Assembly (NCBI RefSeq): GCF_008330945.1
Contig: NZ_CP043489.1
Coordinates: 5,219,501 to 5,283,500, forward strand
DNA: 64,000 bases
DNA from: Labrys sp. KNU-23
Lineage (GTDB): Bacteria; Pseudomonadota; Alphaproteobacteria; Rhizobiales; Labraceae
Direction of reading: 5' to 3'
A program made the position numbers and the translations under genes. Below, one piece after another: positions 1 to 8,559 of this stretch (position 1 is its first letter; each line of letters opens with the position of its first letter). The notes beneath the pieces were generated by a model that did no database searches, was not told the origin of the DNA, and saw only the letters and a program-made list of their open reading frames with translations.

Positions 1-1218
1 ATGTCCGACTTTTATTCAACCCGCCGTTTGCCGCCCTATGTCTTCGAGCAGGTCAACCGGGTGAAGGCGGCAGCACGCGGGCAGGGGGCCGACATCATCG
101 ACTTGGGCATGGGTAACCCCGATCTGCCCACGCCGAAATTCATCACCGACAAACTGATCGAGACGGCGCAGAAGCCGCGCACCAATCGCTATTCGGCGTC
201 CAAGGGCATTCCGGGCCTGCGCAAGGCCCAGGCCAATTACTATGCCCGCCGCTTCGGCGTGAAGCTCAATCCCGACACCCAGGTCGTCGCCACGCTCGGC
301 TCGAAGGAAGGCTTCGCCAATATGGCGACCGCCATCACCGCGCCAGGCGATGTGGTGCTGTGTCCCAATCCGTCCTATCCGATCCATGCCTTCGGCTTCC
401 TGATGGCAGGCGGTGTCATCCGCTCGGTTCCGGCCGAGCCGAACGAGGATTTCTTCCGCTCGGCCGAGCGCGCCGTGAAGCATTCGATCCCCAAGCCCAT
501 CGCGGTGATCGTCTCCTATCCCGCCAATCCCACGGCCTGCGTCGCCAGCCTCGATTTCTACCGGGACCTGATCGCCTTCGCAAAGGCGAACGACTTGTTC
601 GTGCTGTCGGACCTGGCCTATTCGGAAATCTACTTCGGCAGTGAGCCGACCCCGTCCGTGCTGCAGATCCCGGGCGCGATGGATGTCGCCGTGGAGTTCA
701 CCACCCTGTCCAAGACCTTCTCGATGGCAGGCTGGCGCATGGGCTTTGCGGTCGGCAATGAGCGGCTGTGCGCTGCGCTGGCCCGCGTGAAGTCCTATCT
801 CGATTACGGCGCCTATACGCCGATCCAGGTCGCCGCCGCCGCGGCGCTGAACGGGCCGGAGGATTGCATCGCCGAGATGCGCGAAACCTATCGCAAGCGC
901 CGCGATGCCCTGGTGGAGAGCTTCGCCCGTGCCGGATGGGACGTGCCGATCCCGCCGGCTTCGATGTTCGCCTGGGCGCCGATTCCGCCGAAGTTCAAGG
1001 AATTGGGCTCGGTGGAGTTCTCCAAGCTCCTGATCGAGAAGGCCTCGGTCGCGGTGGCACCGGGCATCGGCTTCGGTGAGCATGGCGACGATTTCGTGCG
1101 CATCGCCTTCGTCGAGAACGAGCAGCGCATCCGCCAGGCGGCGCGCAACATCCGCAAGTTCATGGACGGGGCCGACCAGACCCTGCATAACGTGCTGCCT
1201 CTGCCCAAAAGTGCGTAA
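1..1218 (+). CDS. alaC: AlaC-type alanine/glutamate-pyruvate aminotransferase (class I/II, PLP)
   Basis: A 405-residue fold-type I aminotransferase that should move an amino group between glutamate and pyruvate or a related keto acid in the cytoplasm. Visible signatures closely follow the E. coli AlaC pattern: RLPPYVF at the N-terminus, MGNPD, GSKEG, PNPSYPIH, and LSKTFSMAGWRMGF, in which Lys238 is the expected PLP lysine. PGIGFGEHGDDFVR lies near the C-terminus. The reading frame starts on the first base of the window. The length and the MSDF start fit the family, so the gene is probably complete, but an upstream start cannot be excluded. In related genomes this gene often precedes homoserine dehydrogenase; here it is followed by guaB after 280 bases. 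LL-diaminopimelate aminotransferase is the main alternative annotation for this family. Confidence 0.88.
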   Translation: MSDFYSTRRLPPYVFEQVNRVKAAARGQGADIIDLGMGNPDLPTPKFITDKLIETAQKPRTNRYSASKGIPGLRKAQANYYARRFGVKLNPDTQVVATLGSKEGFANMATAITAPGDVVLCPNPSYPIHAFGFLMAGGVIRSVPAEPNEDFFRSAERAVKHSIPKPIAVIVSYPANPTACVASLDFYRDLIAFAKANDLFVLSDLAYSEIYFGSEPTPSVLQIPGAMDVAVEFTTLSKTFSMAGWRMGFAVGNERLCAALARVKSYLDYGAYTPIQVAAAAALNGPEDCIAEMRETYRKRRDALVESFARAGWDVPIPPASMFAWAPIPPKFKELGSVEFSKLLIEKASVAVAPGIGFGEHGDDFVRIAFVENEQRIRQAARNIRKFMDGADQTLHNVLPLPKSA

Positions 1219-1297
1219 CCGGGAGCGCCTGGTCGTCTGTGCTCCCTCGGCGAGCCGGTGGAGCGGAACCGGCGTGACACTGCCCGTTTTGTCGACA

Positions 1298-1325
1298 AGG
1301 ACGCCGGTGTGAAGACCGGCGTCCT
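1298..1325 (+). terminator. Hairpin downstream of alaC
   Basis: A perfect 11-bp inverted repeat (AGGACGCCGGT / ACCGGCGTCCT) with a 6-base loop lies about 80 bases after the alaC stop. There is no T-run behind it, so its role as an intrinsic terminator is uncertain. It could act as a 3' end stabiliser. Confidence 0.4.
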
Positions 1326-1372
1326 CCGTACTTGCGGGTGCCCCGTGAAAATGCATGGCTGACAGGCAGTAA

Positions 1373-1392
1373 AAAGACGGCTGCCCGTCTTT
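1373..1392 (+). terminator. Second hairpin downstream of alaC, terminator-like
   Basis: AAAGACGG / CCGTCTTT stem with a CTGC loop, preceded by A residues and followed by TTTCCCTT. This resembles a weak intrinsic terminator separating alaC from guaB. With the 1298-1325 hairpin it accounts for most of the structure in the 283-base gap. Confidence 0.45.
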
Positions 1393-1501
1393 CCCTTGTC
1401 GATTTCAAATGGTAAACGATCGCGCCAACCCAGCTCCGGCGGCACGGATTTCAGCCCCCCGAAGCCGGAATGATTCCGCTTTTACAGATTGAGAGTTGGC
1501 A

Positions 1502-2998
1502 ATGACACGCATCGTTGATTCATCGCTTTTCCCTGAAGCGCTCACCTTTGACGACGTGCTGCTGACGCCGGGGCATTCGGAAGTCCTGCCGGCCCAGGCC
1601 GATATCCGGTCGCGCGTCACCCGTTCCATCTCGGTCAATCTGCCGCTGCTGGCTTCGGCGATGGATACCGTCACCGAGGCGAACATGGCGATCGCCATGG
1701 CGCAGAATGGCGGTATCGGCGTGATCCACCGCAATCTCACCCCGGAAGAACAGGCCGAGCAGGTCCGCCAGGTCAAGCGCTTCGAGAGCGGCATGGTGGT
1801 GAACCCGATCACCATTCCGCCGGAAGCCACCTTGGCCGACGCTTTGGCCCTGATGAAGCGCCATCGCATCTCCGGCATTCCGGTGGTCACCGGTGCGGCG
1901 CCGGGCGTACCCGGCATCCTGGTCGGCATCCTCACCAATCGCGACGTGCGCTTTGCCGACAAGCTCGACCAGCCCGTGGTCGAACTGATGACCAAGGAAC
2001 GCCTGATCACCGTGAAGACCGGCGTGGCGCAGGAAGAGGCCAAGCGCCTGCTGCATCAGTTCCGCATCGAGAAGCTGGTGGTGGTCGACGAGGATTATCG
2101 CTGCGTAGGCCTGATGACCGTCAAGGACATCGAGAAGGCCACGCTCCATCCCAACGCCTGCAAGGACGGTGAGGGACGCCTGCGCGTCGCGGCGGCTTCC
2201 ACCGTCGGCGATGGTGGCCATGCCCGTTCCGAAATGCTGATCGATGCCGGCGTCGACATGATCGTGGTCGACACCGCCCATGGCCATTCGCAGAAGGTGT
2301 TGGACGCGGTCGCGCGCATCAAGCGCCAGTCCAATTCCGTGCAGGTGGTGGCCGGCAATGTCGCCACCGGCGAGGCGACCCGCGCCTTGATCGGGGCGGG
2401 TGCCGATTCCATCAAGGTCGGCATCGGCCCGGGCTCGATCTGCACCACCCGCATCGTGGCGGGCGTTGGCGTGCCGCAGCTCACTGCCATCATCGACTCG
2501 GCCAATGCGGCACGCGAGCACGACGTGCCGGTCATCGCCGATGGCGGTATCAAGACCTCCGGCGACTTTGCCAAGGCGATCGCGGCCGGTGCTTCGGTCG
2601 CCATGGTCGGCTCGATGCTGGCCGGCACCGACGAGACGCCCGGCGAGGTCTATCTCTACCAGGGCCGCTCCTACAAATCCTATCGCGGCATGGGCTCGAT
2701 CGGCGCCATGTCTGCCGGCTCGGCCGACCGTTATTTCCAGGCCGATATCAAGGATTCGATGAAGCTGGTGCCGGAGGGCATCGAGGGACAGGTCGCCTAT
2801 AAGGGACCGGTCTCGGCGGTGCTGCACCAGCTCGCCGGCGGTCTGCGTGCCTCGATGGGCTATGTCGGCGCCGAGACGATCACCGATTTCCAGGAACGCG
2901 CTCGTTTCGTGCGCATCTCCAATGCGGGTCTGCGTGAGAGCCATGTGCATGATGTGACCATCACCCGCGAGAGCCCGAACTATCCGGGACGGAATTGA
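1502..2998 (+). CDS. guaB: Inosine-5'-monophosphate dehydrogenase
   Basis: IMP + NAD+ to XMP, the first committed step of GMP synthesis; guaA, 2.2 kb downstream, carries out the next step. 498 residues, the normal length. It has the (beta/alpha)8 barrel split by two CBS domains (about residues 95-215), with the catalytic loop GPGSICTTR (Cys314) and downstream glycine-rich phosphate-binding segments (VIADGGIK, MVGSMLAGT). A Tyr-rich flap motif (YRGMGSIGAM) follows. I chose the ATG at 1502 because GAGAG at 1491-1495 sits at a proper Shine-Dalgarno distance from it. The in-frame TTG at 1496 touches that same motif and is unlikely. Confidence 0.97.
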   Translation: MTRIVDSSLFPEALTFDDVLLTPGHSEVLPAQADIRSRVTRSISVNLPLLASAMDTVTEANMAIAMAQNGGIGVIHRNLTPEEQAEQVRQVKRFESGMVVNPITIPPEATLADALALMKRHRISGIPVVTGAAPGVPGILVGILTNRDVRFADKLDQPVVELMTKERLITVKTGVAQEEAKRLLHQFRIEKLVVVDEDYRCVGLMTVKDIEKATLHPNACKDGEGRLRVAAASTVGDGGHARSEMLIDAGVDMIVVDTAHGHSQKVLDAVARIKRQSNSVQVVAGNVATGEATRALIGAGADSIKVGIGPGSICTTRIVAGVGVPQLTAIIDSANAAREHDVPVIADGGIKTSGDFAKAIAAGASVAMVGSMLAGTDETPGEVYLYQGRSYKSYRGMGSIGAMSAGSADRYFQADIKDSMKLVPEGIEGQVAYKGPVSAVLHQLAGGLRASMGYVGAETITDFQERARFVRISNAGLRESHVHDVTITRESPNYPGRN

Positions 2999-2999
2999 T

Positions 3000-3079
3000 G
3001 GAGCGCGGACATCCTGTCCGCTCTTATTCGTTATTTGCAACTGTCGTGATTCCAAGAGCGGACAGGATGTCCGCGCTCC
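3000..3079. repeat. Palindromic intergenic repeat (REP-like), guaB-rsmB
   Basis: Perfect 26-bp inverted repeat, arms 3000-3025 and 3054-3079, separated by 28 bases. Each arm is itself a small hairpin (GCGGACA-TCC-TGTCCGC), so the element can fold either as one long stem or as two short ones. This is the usual architecture of paired REP elements. It fills most of the guaB-rsmB gap. Confidence 0.8.
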
Positions 3080-3105
3080 CAAGCCTTCGCGCTCCCAGGT
3101 GATCC

Positions 3106-4410
3106 TTGACCCCCTCAGCCCGTCTGTCCGCCGCCATCGAGATCCTGGCCGATATCGAAGCCCGCCGCCGTCCCGCCGCCGATGCGCTCAAGGATTGGGG
3201 CCTGTCGCATCGCTTCGCCGGCTCCGGCGACCGGGCGGCCTTGGCAGGGCTGGTCTATGACACCTTGCGCCGCCGAGCCTCGGCGCGTTGGCTGATGGAC
3301 AGCGAGGCGCCGCGCGCCGCGCTGATCGGCATGCTGGTCCTGCAGCGCGGTGAGACGATCGAAACGCTCGACGCCCTGTTCACCGGCGAGCGCTTCGCGC
3401 CCGAGCCGTTGACGGAGGACGAGCGCAAGGCCCTGGCCGAGCGTAAGCTCGAGCAGGCGGCGCCCGATATACAGGCGGATGTTCCGAACTGGCTGTGGTC
3501 TTCCTTCGAGGCGGCCTTCGGCGAGGACGCCATTGCCGAGGGGCGGGCTCTGGCCGAGCGCGCGCCGGTGGATCTGCGCGTCAACACGTTGAAGGCTTCG
3601 CGGGACAAACTGCTCACCGAACTCGAGCCGCTCCACGCCAGCGCCACGCCGCTGTCGCGCTGGGGCGTGCGCGTGCCGCTCGGCCCCGACGGCCGCAGCC
3701 CGGCGATCCAATCCGAGGAGAGCTTCCAGAAAGGCTGGTTCGAGGTCCAGGATGAAGGCTCGCAATTGGCCGGCCTCGTGGCGGCAGCCCGGCCCGGCGA
3801 GCAGGTGCTCGACCTCTGTGCCGGTGGCGGCGGCAAGACGCTGGAATTCGCGGCCGCCATGGAGAACAAGGGTCAGGTTTTCGCCACCGACAGCGACAAG
3901 CGCCGCCTGGCGCCGATCCATGATCGGCTCGCCAGGGCAGGAGTCCGCAACGTCCAGGTCCGCACGCCAAGAGGACGTGTATCTGGTGGCGGCCCGGCGA
4001 TCGACGATCTCGATGGCCGCATGGATCTGGTGTTGGTGGACGCGCCCTGCTCGGGAAGCGGCACCTGGCGACGCAGCCCGGACACCAAATGGCGCATGCG
4101 CCCGTCCAGCCTGGCCGACCGCCAGAAGGACCAGACCGCCGTGCTCCGGGCCGGTGCCAGGGCGGTGAAACCAGGCGGGCGGCTGGTCTTCGTCACCTGT
4201 TCGGTGCTGCCGGAAGAAAACGATGCCTCGGTGAAGGCCTTCCTGGCCGACCATGCCGATTACACCGCTGCGCCCCTGTCGGAGCTGGCCAAGGGCGCGG
4301 GGCTCTCGGCTTTCGCGCGGTTCGGCTCGTCGGGCGGCACCGGCCTGCAGCTTTCGCCCCACCGCTCCGGCACCGACGGCTTTTTCATCGCCCTGCTGCA
4401 CCGGGCTTGA
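3106..4410 (+). CDS. rsmB: RsmB/NOP-family 16S rRNA m5C methyltransferase
   Basis: SAM-dependent cytosine-5 methyltransferase of the RsmB/NOL1/NOP2/sun family, 434 residues. The first 140 residues resemble the NusB-like RNA-binding domain of RsmB. The Rossmann methyltransferase domain follows, with DLCAGGGGKTLEFAA as the SAM motif, then DAPCSGSGTWRR (Cys315, motif IV, product release) and TCSVLPEEN (Cys365, motif VI, the covalent nucleophile). The start is TTG, supported by the conserved N-terminal helix beginning immediately after it. A weak AGGTGA lies just upstream. Position between guaB and guaA is common in Hyphomicrobiales. The exact rRNA target (C967 in E. coli) is inferred from family membership only. 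Confidence 0.88.
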   Translation: MTPSARLSAAIEILADIEARRRPAADALKDWGLSHRFAGSGDRAALAGLVYDTLRRRASARWLMDSEAPRAALIGMLVLQRGETIETLDALFTGERFAPEPLTEDERKALAERKLEQAAPDIQADVPNWLWSSFEAAFGEDAIAEGRALAERAPVDLRVNTLKASRDKLLTELEPLHASATPLSRWGVRVPLGPDGRSPAIQSEESFQKGWFEVQDEGSQLAGLVAAARPGEQVLDLCAGGGGKTLEFAAAMENKGQVFATDSDKRRLAPIHDRLARAGVRNVQVRTPRGRVSGGGPAIDDLDGRMDLVLVDAPCSGSGTWRRSPDTKWRMRPSSLADRQKDQTAVLRAGARAVKPGGRLVFVTCSVLPEENDASVKAFLADHADYTAAPLSELAKGAGLSAFARFGSSGGTGLQLSPHRSGTDGFFIALLHRA

Positions 4411-4481
4411 TCGGCGTTGATTTGTCCTCGCATCGAGCGATGATACATCTTCCCTGATTGCATGATGTTCCGGGGGCACGG

Positions 4482-5012
4482 ATGAAGCGATTATGGGGTC
4501 TTGCGAGCTTGGCTGCGGCTGGCCTTGCAGGCTTCTGTGCACTCGGTACAGCGTCGGCGTCCGAGGGTGCAGCATCGGCCTTCGACCTGCTGTTTCGCAG
4601 CGATCTAAAGCTACCGGCGCGCACGGTCCTCCTGACGGCGCGTGAGGAGGGATGGCGCTCCGAGTATCGGTTTGCGAATGACGACAGTGGCGGTCGAGAG
4701 ATCGCGATCTGCGTCGAGAGCGGACCGATCATCTTGCCGGTGGGCAAGGAAGTCATGCTGCGGGTCACTTCCGTCGATGTCATTCACACGTTGAGCATTC
4801 CCGAACTCGGCGTGACGATTGACGCGATACCAGGTCGTCTGAACGAAAAGACCATGAAGCCGGCGAAGGTCGGGCGCCTTGTTGCGCAGGCAACTATCGA
4901 GAAGGTGGGCAAAACGAGCCGCAAGACCCTGGATCTGACTATTCTCGAGCCCGCGGCCTACGCATCCTGGGTCGAGAAGGCTTCGCAAACGCGGTCCTGT
5001 ACGGCAGAATAA
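4482..5012 (+). CDS. Exported COX2-like cupredoxin-fold protein lacking the CuA cysteine motif
   Basis: A 176-residue protein with a Sec signal peptide (residues 1-27; positive MKR start, Ala/Leu/Gly core, ASA end). The middle matches the beta-sandwich of cytochrome c oxidase subunit II: LPVGKEVMLRVTSVDVIH, then LSIPELGVTIDAIPGRL (about residues 85-120). His102 sits where the first CuA ligand of COX2 lies. The region that should carry CxxxC...H...M instead reads GRLVAQATIEKVGKT with no Cys, His or Met ligand set, so a normal CuA centre cannot form. There is no transmembrane hairpin as in true subunit II. I chose the ATG at 4482 because the upstream in-frame ATG at 4458 would precede the signal peptide with an acidic stretch. 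The role is unknown; the genes on either side are not respiratory. Confidence 0.75.
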   Translation: MKRLWGLASLAAAGLAGFCALGTASASEGAASAFDLLFRSDLKLPARTVLLTAREEGWRSEYRFANDDSGGREIAICVESGPIILPVGKEVMLRVTSVDVIHTLSIPELGVTIDAIPGRLNEKTMKPAKVGRLVAQATIEKVGKTSRKTLDLTILEPAAYASWVEKASQTRSCTAE

Positions 5013-5159
5013 AAGAGTACGTGATTTTCGTGGCCGATGGATCGGTTCTGCGCAGAATCACAAAGATGGAGCCGATTTCGTCTCTCCATTTGTGCGTATT
5101 TGCAAGAAATTGATCCTCCCTCGGTTGCATCGAAAGCCCCGGTCGACTACCTCCCTGCC

Positions 5160-6710
5160 ATGACACACAACGCCATCCTCATCATCGATTTCGGTTCGCA
5201 AGTCACCCAGCTGATCGCACGCCGCGTGCGCGAAGTCGGCGTCTATTGCGAGATCCATCCCTTCCAGAGCGCCGCCGAGGCCTTCGAGAGGCTGAAGCCG
5301 AAGGGCGTGATCTTCTCCGGCGGCCCGGCCTCGGTGACGACGGCCGGCAGCCCCCGCGCACCGCAGGCGGTGTTCGATGCCGGCGTGCCGATCCTGGCGA
5401 TCTGCTATGGCCAGCAGACGCTGGCGACCCAGCTCGGTGGTAAGGTCGAGGGCGGGCACGCCGCCGAGTTCGGCCGTGCCGATGTCGAGATCCTCGAGGC
5501 GAGCCCCCTGTTCGAAGGTTTCTGGGAGCCGGGCAAGCGCTATCCGGTGTGGATGAGCCATGGCGACCGCGTCACAGAGCTGCCCGCCGGCTTCAAGGTG
5601 GTCGGCACCTCCGAGAATGCGCCCTTCGCCATCGCGGTGAACGAGGAACGGCGCTACTACACCACCATGTTCCATCCCGAGGTGGTGCACACGCCCGATG
5701 GCGGCAAGCTCCTGAAGAACTTCGTGCAGAAGATCGCCGGCATCGAGTCGGACTGGACCATGGCGGCCTATCGGGCCGAGATGATCGAGAAGATCCGCAA
5801 GCAGGTCGGCAAGGGCAGGGTGCTTTGCGGCCTGTCCGGCGGCGTCGACTCTTCCGTGGCCGCCGTGCTGATCCATGAGGCGATCGGCGACCAGCTCACC
5901 TGCGTTTTCGTCGACCACGGCCTGATGCGGGTCGGTGAAGCCGACCAGGTCGTCGGCCTCTTCCGCGAGCACTACAACATTCCCCTGGTGCATGTGGACG
6001 CCTCCGAACGCTTCCTCGGCGAGCTTGCCGGGGTCACTGATCCGGAAGTGAAGCGCAAGACCATCGGCCGCCTGTTCATCGAGGTCTTCGAGGAAGAGGC
6101 CCGCAAGATCGGGGGTGCCGAATTCCTGGCCCAGGGCACGCTCTATCCCGACGTGATCGAAAGCGTCTCCTTCTCCGGCGGCCCTTCGGTGACGATCAAG
6201 TCGCACCACAATGTCGGCGGCCTGCCCGAGCGCATGAACATGAAGCTGGTGGAGCCGCTGCGCGAACTCTTCAAGGACGAGGTCCGGGCGCTCGGCCGCG
6301 AACTTGGCCTGACCGAAGCCTTCGTCGCCCGCCATCCCTTCCCGGGCCCGGGCCTCGCCATCCGCATTCCCGGCGAGATCACGCGCGAAAAGCTCGACAC
6401 GCTGCGCGCGGCCGACGCCATCTACCTCGACGAGATCCGCAAGGCCGGCCTCTATGACAAGATCTGGCAGGCCTTCGCGGTGCTGCTGCCGGTGCGCACC
6501 GTGGGCGTGATGGGCGACGGGCGCACCTATGACAGCGTCTGCGGCCTGCGCGCCGTGACCTCGGTCGACGGCATGACCGCCGATTTCTTCCCCTTCGACA
6601 TGAACTTCCTCGGCCGGGCCGCGACCCGGATCATCAACGAGGTGAAGGGCATCAACCGGGTGGTCTACGACGTGACGTCGAAGCCACCCGGGACGATCGA
6701 GTGGGAGTAG
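5160..6710 (+). CDS. guaA: GMP synthase (glutamine-hydrolysing)
   Basis: XMP + glutamine + ATP to GMP, the partner of guaB. 516 residues, the family length. The N-terminal class I glutamine amidotransferase domain has AICYGQQT (nucleophile Cys82) and FHPEVVHT, the His and Glu of the triad. It is followed by the ATP-pyrophosphatase domain with the PP-loop LSGGVDSS (about residues 226-233). The C-terminal dimerisation domain ends in the conserved KPPGTIEWE. An in-frame ATG at 5037 exists, but the conserved start MTHNAILIIDFGSQ begins at the ATG at 5160, so that start is preferred. Confidence 0.97.
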   Translation: MTHNAILIIDFGSQVTQLIARRVREVGVYCEIHPFQSAAEAFERLKPKGVIFSGGPASVTTAGSPRAPQAVFDAGVPILAICYGQQTLATQLGGKVEGGHAAEFGRADVEILEASPLFEGFWEPGKRYPVWMSHGDRVTELPAGFKVVGTSENAPFAIAVNEERRYYTTMFHPEVVHTPDGGKLLKNFVQKIAGIESDWTMAAYRAEMIEKIRKQVGKGRVLCGLSGGVDSSVAAVLIHEAIGDQLTCVFVDHGLMRVGEADQVVGLFREHYNIPLVHVDASERFLGELAGVTDPEVKRKTIGRLFIEVFEEEARKIGGAEFLAQGTLYPDVIESVSFSGGPSVTIKSHHNVGGLPERMNMKLVEPLRELFKDEVRALGRELGLTEAFVARHPFPGPGLAIRIPGEITREKLDTLRAADAIYLDEIRKAGLYDKIWQAFAVLLPVRTVGVMGDGRTYDSVCGLRAVTSVDGMTADFFPFDMNFLGRAATRIINEVKGINRVVYDVTSKPPGTIEWE

Positions 6711-6821
6711 GGGAAACGGCGGCATAGTAGCGGATGGCCGGGGATAGCTAGATGGCACCCCGTAGATCTGCCGTTCCGCCGGGCGTGTCCCACTCTTCGA
6801 ACAGCGGCCGCACGCCTTCGA

Positions 6822-7421
6822 CTACGGCTCCTTCTTGAACAAATCCTGGAAGATGAGCTGGCCCCAAATGCGGTCGCGTGCATGCACCAGCGCGCCGCCC
6901 TCGTCGAGCTTTCCCGGCTTGACGGGTGCGAACCCGAGTTGTTTGGCCAAGGCCGCCACGGAAGCGGTCGCGTCCTCGTCGTCGCTCGACAGAAAGACGA
7001 CCCGGTGGCCGCCCTCGACGACCGGATCGGCAGCCAGGGTGGCCGCAACCAGGTGATTGAAACCCTTCACGAGCCTGGCGCCGGTGAACGCCTTCGCCAC
7101 GAAGGCGGAGGACGGGAGACCGTCCAGTGCCTCGAGGGGAACCAACGCGTTCATTGCGTCGATGATCGTCTTGCCTTTCCAACTCGGCAGGGCCTTCGCA
7201 ACCTCGCGATGCTCCCCGAACGGAACCGCCAGGATGATCGTGTCGGCCTCGAGTGCCTTCCGCAGCGACTTGGCGACGACCGTGGGTCCAATCGCCCTAG
7301 CCTGTGGCGCCACCGCTTCGGGCGGCCGGCGGCTCGCGACGATCACGTCGATGTTTCTACGGGCGAAGGCGCGGGCGAGGGCCTGGCCTACCGCACCGAA
7401 TCCTACAATCGCATAGCTCAT
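6822..7421 (-). CDS. NADPH-binding oxidoreductase, F420-reductase-like (NADP-binding Rossmann)
   Basis: 199 residues, essentially one Rossmann domain. IVGFGAVGQALARAF at residues 4-18 is a GxGxxG dinucleotide-binding loop, followed by SRR near the end of beta-2, which favours NADP(H). ILAVPFGEH and the GKTIIDAMNAL segment are typical of the NADPH:F420 reductase-like family, which in organisms without F420 has other uncharacterised substrates. It shares its strand with the SDR at 7550-8284, 128 bases behind, and both lie divergently from the LysR gene at 8560. The three may form one regulated locus. The substrate is not identifiable. Confidence 0.7.
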   Translation of the reverse strand: MSYAIVGFGAVGQALARAFARRNIDVIVASRRPPEAVAPQARAIGPTVVAKSLRKALEADTIILAVPFGEHREVAKALPSWKGKTIIDAMNALVPLEALDGLPSSAFVAKAFTGARLVKGFNHLVAATLAADPVVEGGHRVVFLSSDDEDATASVAALAKQLGFAPVKPGKLDEGGALVHARDRIWGQLIFQDLFKKEP

Positions 7422-7549
7422 AACGCTTCTCCGATCCGTGTTGATGTTGATTCCCGGCCTTCGGTGGCGCCGGGCTATCCGTCTAGCTGCGTGGCGACCT
7501 TTGCGCGGGCATTCCGCCGGTCAGTAGCTTCCCGCGATCCGGCGCGCTG

Positions 7550-8284
7550 TCAGACGGCCGAGAATCCGCCATCGACGGACAGCTCCACCCCATTCACGAA
7601 GCTGGAATCGTCAGAAGCAAGAAACACCGCGACCGCCGCAATTTCCTCGGGACGCCCCATCTTTCCCCGCGGGATCAGGGTTTCGAACATCTGCTTTGCT
7701 TCTTCGGTCAGCACTTGGTCCTGCATCGGCGTGGCGATCGGCCCCGGGCTCAACACGTTCACCCGGATATTCCTGCCCTTCAGTTCGTTTAGCCAGGTAC
7801 GTGCGAAGGAACGCAACGCCGCCTTGCTCGCCGCATACACGCCGTAGCCGGGAAAACCTTTCACCGAGGCGACTGACCCGGTCATGAAGATCGACCCGCC
7901 ATCGTTGAACAGCGGCAGTGCCTTCTGGACCGTAAACAGCGTACCGCGCGTATTCAGGCCGAAGGCGGCATCGAAATGCTGCTCGGTGATCTCGCCCAGC
8001 GGAACGGCTTCGCCTTTACCAGCGCTTGCGTACAGGACGTCGATTCTGCCCTTTTCCCGCCTGACCGTGTCGAACAGGCGGTCGAGATCGTCGAGATCGG
8101 CAGCGTCGCCGCGCACGCCCGTTACGTTCCGGCCAATCAGCCTGACGGCCTCGTCGAGTGCTTCCTGCCTCCGGCCCGTGATGAAGACATACGCGCCTTC
8201 TTCGACGAAGCGCCTTGCGCTCGCCAACGCCATGCCGCTCGATCCACCCGTGATGACTGCAATCTTACCGTCCAGCTTTCCCAT
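7550..8284 (-). CDS. Short-chain dehydrogenase/reductase (SDR)
   Basis: Classical 244-residue SDR. It has TGGSSGMA as the cofactor loop near the N-terminus, a catalytic YAASK (Tyr-x3-Lys) preceded by the serine of TGSVASV, and the SPGPIATPM segment after the active site. The start at 8284 has a clear AAGGAGAAG Shine-Dalgarno; a longer frame to 8386 has none. It should oxidise or reduce an alcohol/carbonyl using NAD(P)H; the substrate cannot be told. It is divergent from the LysR gene at 8560, which probably controls it. The 275 bases between them hold the divergent promoters, with no other gene seen. Confidence 0.85.
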   Translation of the reverse strand: MGKLDGKIAVITGGSSGMALASARRFVEEGAYVFITGRRQEALDEAVRLIGRNVTGVRGDAADLDDLDRLFDTVRREKGRIDVLYASAGKGEAVPLGEITEQHFDAAFGLNTRGTLFTVQKALPLFNDGGSIFMTGSVASVKGFPGYGVYAASKAALRSFARTWLNELKGRNIRVNVLSPGPIATPMQDQVLTEEAKQMFETLIPRGKMGRPEEIAAVAVFLASDDSSFVNGVELSVDGGFSAV

Positions 8285-8559
8285 GACTTCTCCTTTTCGG
8301 GCTCCGTCTTTGGTCGTGTGGGGAGCCCCCGAGAACCTCAACATGGGTCCGTTGGAGCTGAGCGTTGAGTAGGGAGGCGCGCACATCGGTGGTGCGAAAA
8401 CGATCCGGCTGGACGGCTGACACCAGCTGCGACGATCACTATCTGCCGGTCTGAGTTGAGCGGCGTCCGGTGATACGGGCTATAACGACCGCCCATATTG
8501 CTGTTTGATGTGTTCGGTACGGCTTTGGAAGGCGCACCCCGGTGGTGCTGGATTGCACC

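Noticed and set aside
1496..1501. TTG start for guaB two codons upstream of the ATG.
   Set aside because: It directly touches the GAGAG ribosome site; the ATG at 1502 has the correct spacing.
1520..3082. Long open frames opposite guaB, and similarly opposite guaA (5058-6758), cydA (38272-39861) and others.
   Set aside because: GC-rich codon bias leaves open antisense frames. Their products are His/Arg/Gly-rich with no domain pattern, and the plus-strand genes are certain.
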